Positions 17,458 to 26,163 are shown, counted from the stretch's first letter. The stretch: 64,000 bases of DNA from an uncultured Ruminococcus sp. (GCF_946415235.1 NZ_CAMKRR010000006.1:1-64000), one strand, 5' to 3'. Numbers and translations: made by a program. The notes: generated by a model not told the origin, from the letters alone.

Positions 17458-18562
17458 TGAAAGCTCCTTCAATAAGCTTACCTTCTCTTTTAGCTTTGTT
17501 CAAAAGCTCCTGACACAGCCTGTTCATTTCTCCGAATTTTTCGGCAGCACATATGACCGTATCACAGGAATCCATAAGTTTTAGCGCTTTTTTATAATTC
17601 TCGTCGGATACGGGTTCAAAAGCCTTTTCGGAGATCAATTCCGCTGCAAGTGCAGAAGCAGCAGGATATTCTATATCATTTTCATGTATTACACCTGCCG
17701 CAAAAGGTATTCTGAGCCTTCTGAGCTTGCGGTAAACAGCTATGCCGCTTCCTCCGCCGCCAATGACAAATACTTTGGGTGCGCCGTGGAGCTTCAATAG
17801 TTCGGGAGTACCGTAATACGCGCACAGGCTTCCTTTTTTAATGCCGTACAGCTCCTCGATATAACCGCCTGTGAATATTTCCTCGGGAGTTCCGAATCTG
17901 TCGGGGCGCTCCCCTTTTATGCACAGTATCTTATCTGAAACGCGCTGAGCAAGGTCAAGTTCATGGAGTGACATTATTATGGCAGTATTGTTTTCGTGAG
18001 CAAGCTTTTTCAGTATATCCATAAGCTCAAGCTTGTACTTTATATCGAGAAACGTCGCAGGCTCATCAAGTATCAGTATCTTAGGCTCACGGCAGACAGC
18101 TCCTGCAATGAGCACTCTCTGCCGCTGACCGTCGCTCACTCTGTCAAAATCACAGTCCGCTATACTTTCTGTATCCGTCTTCTTAATGGCTTCATCGACT
18201 TTCTTCTTATCATCAGCGGACAATACTCCGAGCCTGCCTGTATAGGGATATCTTCCCATTTCCACGACATCTCTGCACCGCATATATTCTGTTCTTACCC
18301 TGCCTGTGAGAAGAACGGCAGCAGACCTTGCAAGCTCGTTCCCGCTGAGCTCCTCCAGTTTGTTTTCTCCGATATATACGGCTCCGCCGAGAGGGGCGAG
18401 CTGTCGGCAAAGAGTTTTAAGTATCGTTGATTTTCCTGCGCCGTTAGGCCCGATCAGCGTTAGTATCTTTCCGCACTCCGCCGTTATCTCAATGCCGCTT
18501 ATAACAAGCTTTTTCCCGTAGCCTACCGAAAGATCATGCGTACTAAGTCCTATTTCAGCCAT
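17447..18562 (-). CDS. FecE/BtuD-type ABC ATPase with a C-terminal Rossmann-like extension
   Basis: 371 residues, about 110 longer than a plain BtuD. Residues 1-250 form the ATPase: Walker A GPNGAGKST, signature VSDGQRQRV (SDGQ instead of SGGQ), Walker B ILILDEPATFLD and switch His SLHELD. From about 262 a second domain starts with KVFVIGGGGSGIAVYRKL, a glycine-rich dinucleotide-binding pattern, and ends in an alpha-helical tail with MDSCDTVICA. Related extended ATPases occur in clostridial iron or cobalamin operons, but the extension has no assigned role known to me. It overlaps the permease gene by eight bases. The protein should energise the FecCD permease encoded upstream. Confidence 0.9.
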   Translation of the reverse strand: MAEIGLSTHDLSVGYGKKLVISGIEITAECGKILTLIGPNGAGKSTILKTLCRQLAPLGGAVYIGENKLEELSGNELARSAAVLLTGRVRTEYMRCRDVVEMGRYPYTGRLGVLSADDKKKVDEAIKKTDTESIADCDFDRVSDGQRQRVLIAGAVCREPKILILDEPATFLDIKYKLELMDILKKLAHENNTAIIMSLHELDLAQRVSDKILCIKGERPDRFGTPEEIFTGGYIEELYGIKKGSLCAYYGTPELLKLHGAPKVFVIGGGGSGIAVYRKLRRLRIPFAAGVIHENDIEYPAASALAAELISEKAFEPVSDENYKKALKLMDSCDTVICAAEKFGEMNRLCQELLNKAKREGKLIEGAFNEN

Positions 18563-19577
18563 TTTCCTTCCACCTCTCTCTGTTCAGGAGCATATATATG
18601 ACCACAGGTGCGCCGAAAACAGATGTGACCGTACTTATACTGAGCTCCGCAGGTGCAAATAAAGTTCTTGTTATGAGGTCGCAGAACAGACAGAAAACCG
18701 CTCCGCCAAGAAAACTTGCAGGTATTATAAAAACAGGTCTGGCAGTCCTGAAAATGCTTTTTATAAGGTGAGGAACAGCTACTCCGACGAAGGAAACAGG
18801 TCCTGCAAAAGCTGTAACGCAAGCCGAAAGCAGACTTGAAAGAAGTATCAGTGATATTCTGAACGCTCTGATATGTACTCCCGAATTGCGGGCGTATTCT
18901 TCACCGAGCTGATATGCGCTCATGGGCTTTGAAAGCATGAATGCAAAAATACATACGGGAACGGTTATGCAGGCAGAGGTCATAACTTCCGGGCTGCCTA
19001 TACCCGAAAAGCTTCCCATTGACCAGTTGTGGAGATTAACTATATTGGAATCATCGGAAAAATTCACAACAAGGTCTGTCACAGCCGAGCAGATATAGCC
19101 TATCATAACTCCGCAGACGATAAGTACGGACATACGCCTCACCCTTGCGGAAATAAGGAGTATGATCCCCATGGAAAGGAGCGAGCCCGCAAATGCCGCC
19201 AAGACCATTTCAGCAGAATTGGCTGCAAATCCGTGTGAAAGCGATATCACCATAAGCAAAGCTACCGACAGCTTTGCTCCCGAGGATATGCCGAGTATAT
19301 ACGGACCAGCGATGGGATTTGCAAAGAAGTTTTGCAGAAGGAATCCTGCCACCGCAAGCGCTCCGCCAAGTATCGAAGCCGCCGCAGTACGCGGTATACG
19401 CAGTCCCGTTATGATATTATAGGCTATTTTGTCATTTTCGGGGAAACGCAGAGCAGACCACAATCTCCGGAGCGATATATCGGCGCTTCCGATGCATATA
19501 TTCAGAATAATGAGCACAATAAGAAGAACTGCCAGTACAAGATAGCTTATCACAATACGTTGACGCCGTGTATCCAT
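18555..19577 (-). CDS. FecCD/BtuC-family ABC permease
   Basis: 340 residues with about ten helices, the standard BtuC size. FANPIAGPYILGISSGAKL near residue 87 and FVGVAVPHLIKSIFR near residue 265 are the conserved FecCD segments. The family imports ferric siderophores, haem or cobalamin across the membrane. The start overlaps the binding-protein stop as TAATG, and the ATPase gene follows with an eight-base overlap. The riboswitch upstream points to cobalamin or a corrinoid as substrate. Haem or cobalt chelates remain possible. Confidence 0.93.
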   Translation of the reverse strand: MDTRRQRIVISYLVLAVLLIVLIILNICIGSADISLRRLWSALRFPENDKIAYNIITGLRIPRTAAASILGGALAVAGFLLQNFFANPIAGPYILGISSGAKLSVALLMVISLSHGFAANSAEMVLAAFAGSLLSMGIILLISARVRRMSVLIVCGVMIGYICSAVTDLVVNFSDDSNIVNLHNWSMGSFSGIGSPEVMTSACITVPVCIFAFMLSKPMSAYQLGEEYARNSGVHIRAFRISLILLSSLLSACVTAFAGPVSFVGVAVPHLIKSIFRTARPVFIIPASFLGGAVFCLFCDLITRTLFAPAELSISTVTSVFGAPVVIYMLLNRERWKENG

Positions 19578-20689
19578 TACTGCTCCTCCAGACGATACAA
19601 ATAAGTCATTTTATCCTCAGCTTCACCGACAAAAATGCTGTGAAGCTCCTTTATCATATCAGCAGCACCTGTGGTCTGCTGAAACATATTCTTTTCAGTA
19701 CACCATACATCGCCAGTTTTTACTGCCTTGAACTCACTGAGCATAGGATATTTTTCCATAAGCTCGTTCAGGGAGGCTATCTCCCCAAGGATCGTGCTGT
19801 TGTATATAAGGATATCCGCATCCCACGCTTTTTCGCAGAATACTTCGGGCTGGACCGTCATGGTCGACAACGCGTTTTCATCCGTACCAAGATCATTGCT
19901 GTCAAATATGTACTCTCCGCCTGCCATTCTCATCATTTCGGGAACATAATCATTAGGCTTTCGTATGACAACTCCGCCTGAGGAGTTGATGTAAAAGAAA
20001 GCAGCCTTTTTATCTGTCTTTTCAGATGAAAGTATCTCTTCTATCTGCGATATCTTACTGTTGAAAAGCTCGTTTGCCCTTTCCTCGCAGCCGAAAAGTA
20101 TACCGTAAAGCTTTATCCACTCCATTCGTCCGAGAGGATCCGTTTCATAGCTTGAACGCTCCACAAGAACAGGTATTCCCAGTTCTTCAAGCTTTTCCTT
20201 GACCTCGGGACTGTGATATATCATTGTGGATTCTATAGCAAGGGAGCAGTCAGCCTCCATAAGCGCCTCATAATCGGGAGCACTGTACTTGCCGACGTAA
20301 TACATTTCACCCTTGTCTATAGCCTCTTTAACAGACGGCAGCGCCCAGTCATCGTATTTTGTTGATGTCATCATGACACTGCCGAGAGCTCCTGCTCCGT
20401 CTATGAGGTCCATAGCCGAGGAAGCGGCGTTATATACATTTTCAACAGGCTGTCTGATAACAGCCGAGCCGCCGGTATCCGAGGGTATTGCAGCATTTTC
20501 GGGAACTACTGTATAGCGGTCTGCGCCTATAGTAACGGAAATACAGCCGTTATCAAGATATTCCGCCGAAAATTCCTTTGCATACCTGAGTTCGAGCTTG
20601 TTAAGGGCAGTATTATCATCTTTTTCAGCGTTCAGCCTTGTACAGCCGCATAAAAACAATACGGCAAAAGTATATATCAGCCTTTTCAT
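19577..20689 (-). CDS. Substrate-binding lipoprotein of the FecB/BtuF family
   Basis: 370 residues. The signal peptide ends in the lipobox LCGC, with the acylated Cys at residue 16. The mature part is a class III binding protein, with two lobes joined by a helix. ALMEADCSLAIESTMIYHSPEVKEKL is the family's first-lobe pattern, and the second lobe has TVQPEVFCEKAWDADILIYN. No metal-binding His cluster is visible, which fits a corrinoid or chelate rather than a bare metal. It follows the two-repeat lipoprotein gene with a single-base gap and is coupled to the permease gene. Confidence 0.88.
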   Translation of the reverse strand: MKRLIYTFAVLFLCGCTRLNAEKDDNTALNKLELRYAKEFSAEYLDNGCISVTIGADRYTVVPENAAIPSDTGGSAVIRQPVENVYNAASSAMDLIDGAGALGSVMMTSTKYDDWALPSVKEAIDKGEMYYVGKYSAPDYEALMEADCSLAIESTMIYHSPEVKEKLEELGIPVLVERSSYETDPLGRMEWIKLYGILFGCEERANELFNSKISQIEEILSSEKTDKKAAFFYINSSGGVVIRKPNDYVPEMMRMAGGEYIFDSNDLGTDENALSTMTVQPEVFCEKAWDADILIYNSTILGEIASLNELMEKYPMLSEFKAVKTGDVWCTEKNMFQQTTGAADMIKELHSIFVGEAEDKMTYLYRLEEQ

Positions 20690-20690
20690 T

Positions 20691-21596
20691 TCACTTGTTC
20701 ACGGAAGCAGAGTCAAAGAAAAGCGTATACTCTATCTCGTGGGGAGTGCTCATAGCAGTCGTATCAGCCGAAATTTTCATTTTATAGTCAAAGCCCTCAA
20801 CAGGTATCTCAAATACAGAGAACTCATCAGTGCTGACAGGCATGATCTTGTCGCCGCCGACTACCATATAATCATATTTGTTGCTGCTCCATACTATTTC
20901 AGCAAAAGCCTTTCCGTCCTTTATGGTAAGCTTTGCAGGTGACTGCACCGACGCCTTGCCCGACCCCCCTTCCAGCTTTACATCTACCATGTATTCACCG
21001 TCTTCAAGTGAAAGGGAGTCAACAGTTACGAACATATCCTCTGAAAAAGCTTCCTTGGGGAGCGAATCTGCACGAAATACCAGCTTTCTTCCATACCACT
21101 GCTCCTTGCGCCTGCTGAACGCGGCGCAGTCGATCTCCTTGTCAAGAGCTTCCACAGGAACAGTAAATGATACAACATCATCTGCCGTTTCAGCAGCTAT
21201 TCTGTCGCTTTCGACAGCTTTTCCCGCTTCTTCCTCAGTACCCATGTAAAGATATTCGTAGCCGCTGCCGCTCATTGTCATTTTCGCCGTCATTTTTCCG
21301 TCTGCAACGACGAGCTTGCAGGCAGTTATCTTAAACATTGACGAGCTTGAATCAACTTTTATGTCATATTCTCCAGATTTAACTGAATCGGCATATACTG
21401 CTTCCATGCCCTCAAAGCCTACTTCAATCTGAGCAGCTGTTACTTTCTCGGCAGTTGTTTCGGTTGTTGGTTCACTTGCTGTTGTCTGCGGAGCTGTTGT
21501 GGTTTTGATCTCGGCAGTATAATCTGAATTGTCCGAGCATGAACCGAACAGAGAAGTAATAAGAATTGCGGCTGATAATATAGCAACTTTTTTCAT
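20691..21596 (-). CDS. Two-repeat surface lipoprotein, possibly NEAT-like
   Basis: 301 residues. The lipobox SLFGSCS places the acylated Cys at about 20, followed by a Thr/Ser/Ala-rich linker (about 25-50). Two similar modules of about 110-120 residues follow. In each, Y-x-V-D/K-V strands and a K-x-x-AEIVW/KMTM strand precede an aromatic YEYLYMG or YDYMVVG turn, then FTVPVEALD or FEIPVEGFD, and finally an F-x-x-DS end. The strand order and the FxxPV-x-x-LD segment recall NEAT (iron-transport-associated) domains, which bind haem; the classic SLxxxY haem helix is not obvious. It may pass a tetrapyrrole from the surface to the binding protein. Confidence 0.7.
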   Translation of the reverse strand: MKKVAILSAAILITSLFGSCSDNSDYTAEIKTTTAPQTTASEPTTETTAEKVTAAQIEVGFEGMEAVYADSVKSGEYDIKVDSSSSMFKITACKLVVADGKMTAKMTMSGSGYEYLYMGTEEEAGKAVESDRIAAETADDVVSFTVPVEALDKEIDCAAFSRRKEQWYGRKLVFRADSLPKEAFSEDMFVTVDSLSLEDGEYMVDVKLEGGSGKASVQSPAKLTIKDGKAFAEIVWSSNKYDYMVVGGDKIMPVSTDEFSVFEIPVEGFDYKMKISADTTAMSTPHEIEYTLFFDSASVNK

Positions 21597-21616
21597 AATA
21601 TCACCTTTTACAAAAT

Positions 21617-21637
21617 CAGCCGACGCATGGTCGGCTG
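21617..21637. terminator. Intercistronic hairpin between cbiK and the two-repeat lipoprotein gene
   Basis: CAGCCGAC / GTCGGCTG arms. On the minus strand it is followed by ATTTTGT, a weak T-run, so it may reduce rather than stop transcription or stabilise the upstream message. The better T-tract is on the plus strand. Confidence 0.45.
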
Positions 21638-21644
21638 TATTTTT

Positions 21645-22682
21645 TTACTTTAATGAATCTATAGCTTTCTGAGTATGCTCAGTATAAAGTGTTCTGATAT
21701 CCTCATTCTCACCAAGGCCTCTGAGCAGACATTTTACTTCAAAGCCTTCAGCTTCAAATGCAGACTTCCACGAATACTCATCATCGCCTGCCATATCGTT
21801 ATTTGCATGATCTCCGGCAACTACCATGAGAGGTTCAAGAACCACCTTCTTGTAGCCGCCCTCTTTTACCTTTGCAAGTACATCTTCAAGAGAAGGCTCG
21901 GCTTCAACCGTGCCTACATAATAATTCTTGAAGCCGTCATTTGTAAGAAGATCCTGCATTTTCTGATATACAGCATTTGAGTCAGCCCCTGTACCATGTC
22001 CCATGAAGCAGATCGCTGTTTCGCCGTCGTCATATTCCTTTGTCCAGTCGGTGATAGCTGTTTCAACTCTCTTGAAGTCATCATCGCTTGTAAGGAGAGG
22101 CTCACCGATAACTACCTTTTCAAAGGCATCGGAGTAATTAGCGACCTTGCTTGTGATCTCCTCATATTCGATACCGTTCATAAGGTGAGTAGGCTGAACT
22201 ACAAGATTCTTTACATTGTTGTCAACAGCTCTTTTGAGAGCAGCGTCGATATCGTCGATAAGGATACCGTCACGCTTGTTTACATGGTCGATAACAATAT
22301 TTGCTGTAAATCCTCTGCGAACGGCATAATCGGGGAAAGCCTTCTCAACAGCATCTTCGATAGCACCTATCGTAAGTCTGCGGCTGTCGTTAAAGCTTGT
22401 TCCGAAGCTGACAACAAGTATCTCGTTATCGCCTATCTCATCCTGATTGCGGATATTATCAAGAGAAGCATCTCCTGTATCGTAATTTTCCTCATCATCT
22501 TCTTCCTCTGCCTCAGTCGTAGTCTCAGCTTCGGTAGTGATCTCCTCTGTAGTAGTTGCCTCGGCTGTTGTTGCTTCGGTAGCCTTTTCGGAAGAAGTGT
22601 CCTTCTTTTCATTTCCGCACGAGTAAGCGCAGGCTGTCAGAGCAAGAGCGGAAACAGCTGCAACGATCCTTTTCATATTCAT
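21645..22682 (-). CDS. cbiK: Exported sirohydrochlorin cobaltochelatase (CbiK-type) lipoprotein
   Basis: 345 residues. Residues 1-22 are a signal peptide ending ACAYSCG, giving a lipobox-like site with Cys at about 22. A linker rich in Thr and Glu (about 30-70) leads to the chelatase domain at about 80-345. ILVVSFGTSFNDSRRLTIGAIE is the CbiK N-terminal pattern, with metal-binding His in QPTHLMNGIEYE, CFMGHGT and VAGDHANND. CbiK inserts cobalt into sirohydrochlorin in the anaerobic B12 pathway and is normally cytoplasmic. An exported form is known from Desulfovibrio (CbiKP). First gene after the cobalamin riboswitch; AGGAGG lies nine bases before the start. Whether it acts as a chelatase or a tetrapyrrole/cobalt binder outside the cell is open. 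Confidence 0.88.
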   Translation of the reverse strand: MNMKRIVAAVSALALTACAYSCGNEKKDTSSEKATEATTAEATTTEEITTEAETTTEAEEEDDEENYDTGDASLDNIRNQDEIGDNEILVVSFGTSFNDSRRLTIGAIEDAVEKAFPDYAVRRGFTANIVIDHVNKRDGILIDDIDAALKRAVDNNVKNLVVQPTHLMNGIEYEEITSKVANYSDAFEKVVIGEPLLTSDDDFKRVETAITDWTKEYDDGETAICFMGHGTGADSNAVYQKMQDLLTNDGFKNYYVGTVEAEPSLEDVLAKVKEGGYKKVVLEPLMVVAGDHANNDMAGDDEYSWKSAFEAEGFEVKCLLRGLGENEDIRTLYTEHTQKAIDSLK

Positions 22683-22723
22683 TTTCTATTCCTCCTGTCT
22701 TTCGGAGACATCATATCGTGCAC

Positions 22724-22755
22724 AAAAAACACCTTCCGCAAAGCTTGAGGAAGGC
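22724..22755 (-). terminator. Riboswitch expression-platform terminator
   Basis: Minus strand: GCCTTCC, an 11-base loop, GGAAGG, then TGTTTTTTG. It lies between the cobalamin aptamer and cbiK, as expected for transcription termination when B12 is bound. Confidence 0.8.
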
Positions 22756-22809
22756 ATGACAAAAAAGCCCGTATAGAGCTATGGTACGATCAATGCCTCG
22801 TGATCTGAG

Positions 22810-22975
22810 CTTACGCTCTGTACCGATAAACGGCAGGTTTCCTGACTCACGGATAATAACGCAGCATCACGCCTTCCCGATATTCTCAGTGGCTGCATTG
22901 AATGCACGGATACCGCTCTCCGCTTACAGTGACGAGATCGTGCAGGACTTTCACCCGCTTCCCTTTTACCTTTCA
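22810..22975 (-). promoter_or_regulatory. Cobalamin riboswitch
   Basis: Read on the minus strand, the canonical elements appear in order: GAAGCGGGTGAAAGTCCTGC, a CACTGTAAGCGG segment, GCCACTG, GGGAAGGCGTGATG and the B12 box AGTCAGGAAACCTGCC. The last ends near 22831 and pairs back across the aptamer. This is the classic adenosylcobalamin-type architecture. A terminator hairpin follows before cbiK. The six genes downstream (cbiK to the EamA gene) are therefore predicted to be turned off when cobalamin is plentiful. Confidence 0.95.
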
Positions 22976-23040
22976 TCTGTATATACAGAAGAAAGCACCG
23001 CTTACCTTATTTAATTATGTTATTCATGAATACATGGAAT

Positions 23041-23068
23041 ATTATAGCACAGATTTCCGAAAATTCAA
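23041..23068 (-). promoter_or_regulatory. Promoter of the cobalamin-riboswitch operon
   Basis: Minus strand: TTGAAT, 16-base spacer, TGC-TATAAT. The predicted start near 23034 leaves about 60 bases before the aptamer. Confidence 0.7.
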
Positions 23069-23202
23069 ATAGTCAGGCATAAAATCGGAGAATTTTACAA
23101 ATTAGCATTTACAAATGAGGACAAATATGTATATTCGCTTTAACAAACGTAAAATTGATACGATATGTAACAGTAAAAGCACTTTATTGCACTCTCCTCA
23201 CA

Positions 23203-23231
23203 TTGACACAATGCACAAAAAGAGGTATAAT
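23203..23231 (+). promoter_or_regulatory. Promoter of the GH43 gene
   Basis: TTGACA, 17-base spacer, TATAAT, a full consensus match. It lies inside the longest possible reading frame and thereby shows that translation must start downstream, at 23265. Confidence 0.85.
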
Positions 23232-23264
23232 AATATCAACAATGTTCTACAGGAGGTCATAAAA

Positions 23265-26012
23265 ATGAATTTCAAAAAGCTTATCTCAGCTGCCCTCTCA
23301 TGCTGTCTTATGCTTTCGGCGTTCAGCAGTGCAAATATATCCGCCGCAGGCTCACGGGTATCCGTACACGATCCCTCTATCGTAAAGGCAGACGGAAAAT
23401 ACTACGTTTTCGGTTCTCATATCGAAGCGGCAAGCTCCTCTGACCTGATAAACTGGAGAAGCTTCGCTAACGGCTATGCTAAAACCAATAATGTTGAGTT
23501 CGGAAATCTCTCTCAGAATCTGAAAAAAGCCTTCGACTGGGCAGGCGAAGACCTTGAGGACTGTGCAGGCGGATTTGCCGTATGGGCGCCCGATGTGGTA
23601 TGGGACGGTGATTTTGTCAACAGTGACGGCAGCAAAGGCGCTTATCTTATGTATTTCTGCACTTCCTCTACTTATATGCGCTCAGTTATCGCATATGCTG
23701 CCTCAAAGAGCATCGGAGGACCTTATACATTCGTCGATACACTTATTTACTCCGGCTTCACAAACAACGACAGCTATGCGAAAAGCAGTACCAAAAACGT
23801 CAACCGAAAATATACTTCGACCAATATCGACGAGCTTATAGCGGAAGGAAAAGTATCTTTCAACAGCAGCTGGTTCAGGAACGATAACTTCAATAATCAG
23901 CTCTACCCCAATGCTATTGATCCTACTATATATTTCGATACCGACGGTAAGATGTATATGTGCTACGGTTCATGGTCGGGCGGTATCTTCTCGCTTGAGA
24001 TAGATAAGCAGACAGGTCAGTGTATCCATCCGCGCACAGGTCAGACCTCTGACGGAAGAATTGTCGACAGCTATTTCGGCACAAAGATATCGGGCGGCTA
24101 CGGAAAATCAGGTGAAGGTCCGTTCATAGAATACAACGCCGACACGGGATACTATTACCTGTGGGTGACTTACGGAGGACTTACCTCGTCAGGCGGTTAT
24201 AATATGCGTGTTTTCAGATCGCTGTCTCCTCTCGGTCCATTCACCGATCCCGCAGGACGTCAGGCTGTACTTCCGACTGATCCAAATCTTGACTCAGTCG
24301 GTCTTAAGGTCATGGGAAATTATAAATTCAGTTCGCTTAGCAAAGCATATATGGCCTGCGGTCACAACTCCGTTCTGCGTGACGATGACGGTAAATGGTA
24401 TCTGATATACCACACCCGCTTTGACGACGGCGCTGAATATCACGAGGTCCGCGTACATTCGATGTACTTCAATGAAAAGGGCTGGCCAGTGGTCGCTCCT
24501 TACGAATATTCGGGCGATACGCTTTCCGATAGCGGTTACAGCGAGGAGGATATAGTCGGAGAATATGAATTCATCAATCACGGCAGTTCGACCGACGGAA
24601 AGATAATCAATTACAGTACAATAAAGCTCGGCTCCGACGGAAGTATCAGCGGAAACGCTTCGGGAAAATGGATGCAGTCCAAGGGCAGCGCAGCTGCTGA
24701 GATAACTGTCGGCGGTCAGCTTTATTCGGGATATTTCCTTGCAGCAAAGGATGAAAACGGAAAAAAAGTAATGTCATTTACCGCTGTCGGCAGCAATAAT
24801 CAGACGATTTGGGGCGTACAGACCAAAAGCTTTACAGGTTCCGAACGCACAGGGATAGCTGATTTTACGGAGAAGAATTCTCAGCTTATAAATAAAGCGG
24901 AAACGGTTTCGGGTACGGGAAACGCTCTTAAGCTCAGCGGTACGGAGCTTCTCAGTGGTATATCATACTTCATAATAAACCAGAACAGCGGTATGGCTGT
25001 AGATATCCCCAACGGCAAGCTTGAAGAAGGAACAAATATACAGCAGTGGGAACGCAACGGAAGCTGGGCTCAGCAATGGCGTATTATCTCCGTGGAAAAA
25101 GATTACTGCCGAATAGTATCATCAGGTGATGAGACAATGTGCATCGCTGTTGCAGAAAGCTCTGCCGACGACGGTATCAATATCGAGCTCCAAAAATATA
25201 CGGGGAAGGACAATCAGTTGTTCAGGCTGAAAAAGTGCGGCTCTGACTACGGTATAGTCTCGAAATGCTCAAACGACACAGGCGGACTTGACGTTTATGA
25301 ATGGTCTAAGGAAAACGGCGGCAATATCAATCAGTGGAACTACTGGGAAGGTGGCTGTCAGCTCTGGAGCTTATCCCCTGTTCACCCGACTGTTACCGAC
25401 GGATGCTATATGGCACGCAGTGTAAACAGCGGACTTTATTTGTGCGATATGGACGGCAGGGCTGTACAGTCCGATATGAACAGCCTTGCTTTTGAATACG
25501 ATCCCACAGGCGCTCCGCCTCCGTACAATATCAACGATCAGATATGGACTTTCAATAAGGATACAGACGGAAGCTATTTTATAAAAAATCAGAAGGGTCA
25601 GGCTCTGACAGCCGACAATGATGATCTGACTATCAGGGAATTCAGCGGTTCAGATGAACAGAAATTCAATATAATATGCAATAAGGACGGTTCGTATTCT
25701 TTTATGAAGTCGGGGAAATACATTGACAACGGAAAGAGCGAAAAATTTAAAGCGGCATTTGGCCTTACCAATCTGTCGGAAGAAAACAGCAATAAATTCG
25801 TTCTGGAGCCGTCTGTCCCCGAAGGGATAGTTCTTCCCATTATCGGCGACGTCAATGACGACGGCGAGATAAATACTTCCGACCTTGTAATGCTGCAAAA
25901 GTACCTTCTCAAGTCCGGTGAACTTAAAAAGTCATACATGGCAGATGTAAACAAGGACGGAACAGTTGATATATTTGACAGCGTAGCCCTAAGAAAGCTT
26001 CTGATTAAATAA
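23265..26012 (+). CDS. GH43 arabinanase-type glycoside hydrolase with RICIN domain and dockerin
   Basis: 915 residues, secreted. Signal peptide 1-28, then the GH43 five-bladed propeller to about 360. HDPSIVK gives the catalytic base Asp36, NAIDPTIYF the pKa-tuning Asp, and SGEGPFIEY the acid Glu. A beta-barrel extension typical of endo-1,5-arabinanases follows (about 420-535). A ricin-type trefoil of about 565-700 shows the QxW motifs IQQWERNGSWAQQWRI and INQWNYWEGGCQLWSL; a second, weaker trefoil-like part follows. The type I dockerin at about 850-915 has two calcium loops, DVNDDGEINTSD and DVNKDGTVDIFD. The product should join a cellulosome-like complex and cut pectin side chains. AGGAGG lies eight bases before ATG 23265. 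Confidence 0.9.
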   Translation: MNFKKLISAALSCCLMLSAFSSANISAAGSRVSVHDPSIVKADGKYYVFGSHIEAASSSDLINWRSFANGYAKTNNVEFGNLSQNLKKAFDWAGEDLEDCAGGFAVWAPDVVWDGDFVNSDGSKGAYLMYFCTSSTYMRSVIAYAASKSIGGPYTFVDTLIYSGFTNNDSYAKSSTKNVNRKYTSTNIDELIAEGKVSFNSSWFRNDNFNNQLYPNAIDPTIYFDTDGKMYMCYGSWSGGIFSLEIDKQTGQCIHPRTGQTSDGRIVDSYFGTKISGGYGKSGEGPFIEYNADTGYYYLWVTYGGLTSSGGYNMRVFRSLSPLGPFTDPAGRQAVLPTDPNLDSVGLKVMGNYKFSSLSKAYMACGHNSVLRDDDGKWYLIYHTRFDDGAEYHEVRVHSMYFNEKGWPVVAPYEYSGDTLSDSGYSEEDIVGEYEFINHGSSTDGKIINYSTIKLGSDGSISGNASGKWMQSKGSAAAEITVGGQLYSGYFLAAKDENGKKVMSFTAVGSNNQTIWGVQTKSFTGSERTGIADFTEKNSQLINKAETVSGTGNALKLSGTELLSGISYFIINQNSGMAVDIPNGKLEEGTNIQQWERNGSWAQQWRIISVEKDYCRIVSSGDETMCIAVAESSADDGINIELQKYTGKDNQLFRLKKCGSDYGIVSKCSNDTGGLDVYEWSKENGGNINQWNYWEGGCQLWSLSPVHPTVTDGCYMARSVNSGLYLCDMDGRAVQSDMNSLAFEYDPTGAPPPYNINDQIWTFNKDTDGSYFIKNQKGQALTADNDDLTIREFSGSDEQKFNIICNKDGSYSFMKSGKYIDNGKSEKFKAAFGLTNLSEENSNKFVLEPSVPEGIVLPIIGDVNDDGEINTSDLVMLQKYLLKSGELKKSYMADVNKDGTVDIFDSVALRKLLIK

Positions 26013-26020
26013 TGATATTA

Positions 26021-26049
26021 AAAGTGCAGCCTTAAAGCTGCACTTTTTT
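26021..26049 (+). terminator. Terminator after the GH43 gene
   Basis: AGTGCAGC / GCTGCACT arms with a CTTAAA loop, then TTTTTTG. Confidence 0.88.
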
Positions 26050-26080
26050 GATAAAAAACCAATTTGTAACCGCTTTTAAC

Positions 26081-26109
26081 TTGACATTCTCTGTTAAAAT
26101 GTGTAAAAT
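26081..26109 (+). promoter_or_regulatory. Promoter of the clostripain gene
   Basis: TTGACA, 17-base spacer, TAAAAT. Confidence 0.7.
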
Positions 26110-26163
26110 GTAAATGTATGCAGAAATATAACTCTGCTAAATACATCTATTATGGAGGTAAAT

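Noticed and set aside
17447-20689. Ferric siderophore uptake as the role of the FecBCD-like genes
   Set aside because: The operon lies behind a cobalamin riboswitch and begins with cbiK, so a corrinoid or related chelate is the better reading. Iron cannot be fully excluded.
21996-22748. Plus-strand open frame of 250 codons opposite cbiK
   Set aside because: It is the antisense of a clear chelatase gene, with no ribosome site, and it runs into the riboswitch platform.
23115-23264. Fifty extra N-terminal codons for the GH43 gene
   Set aside because: They contain the consensus promoter and the ribosome site, and the signal peptide begins at 23265.
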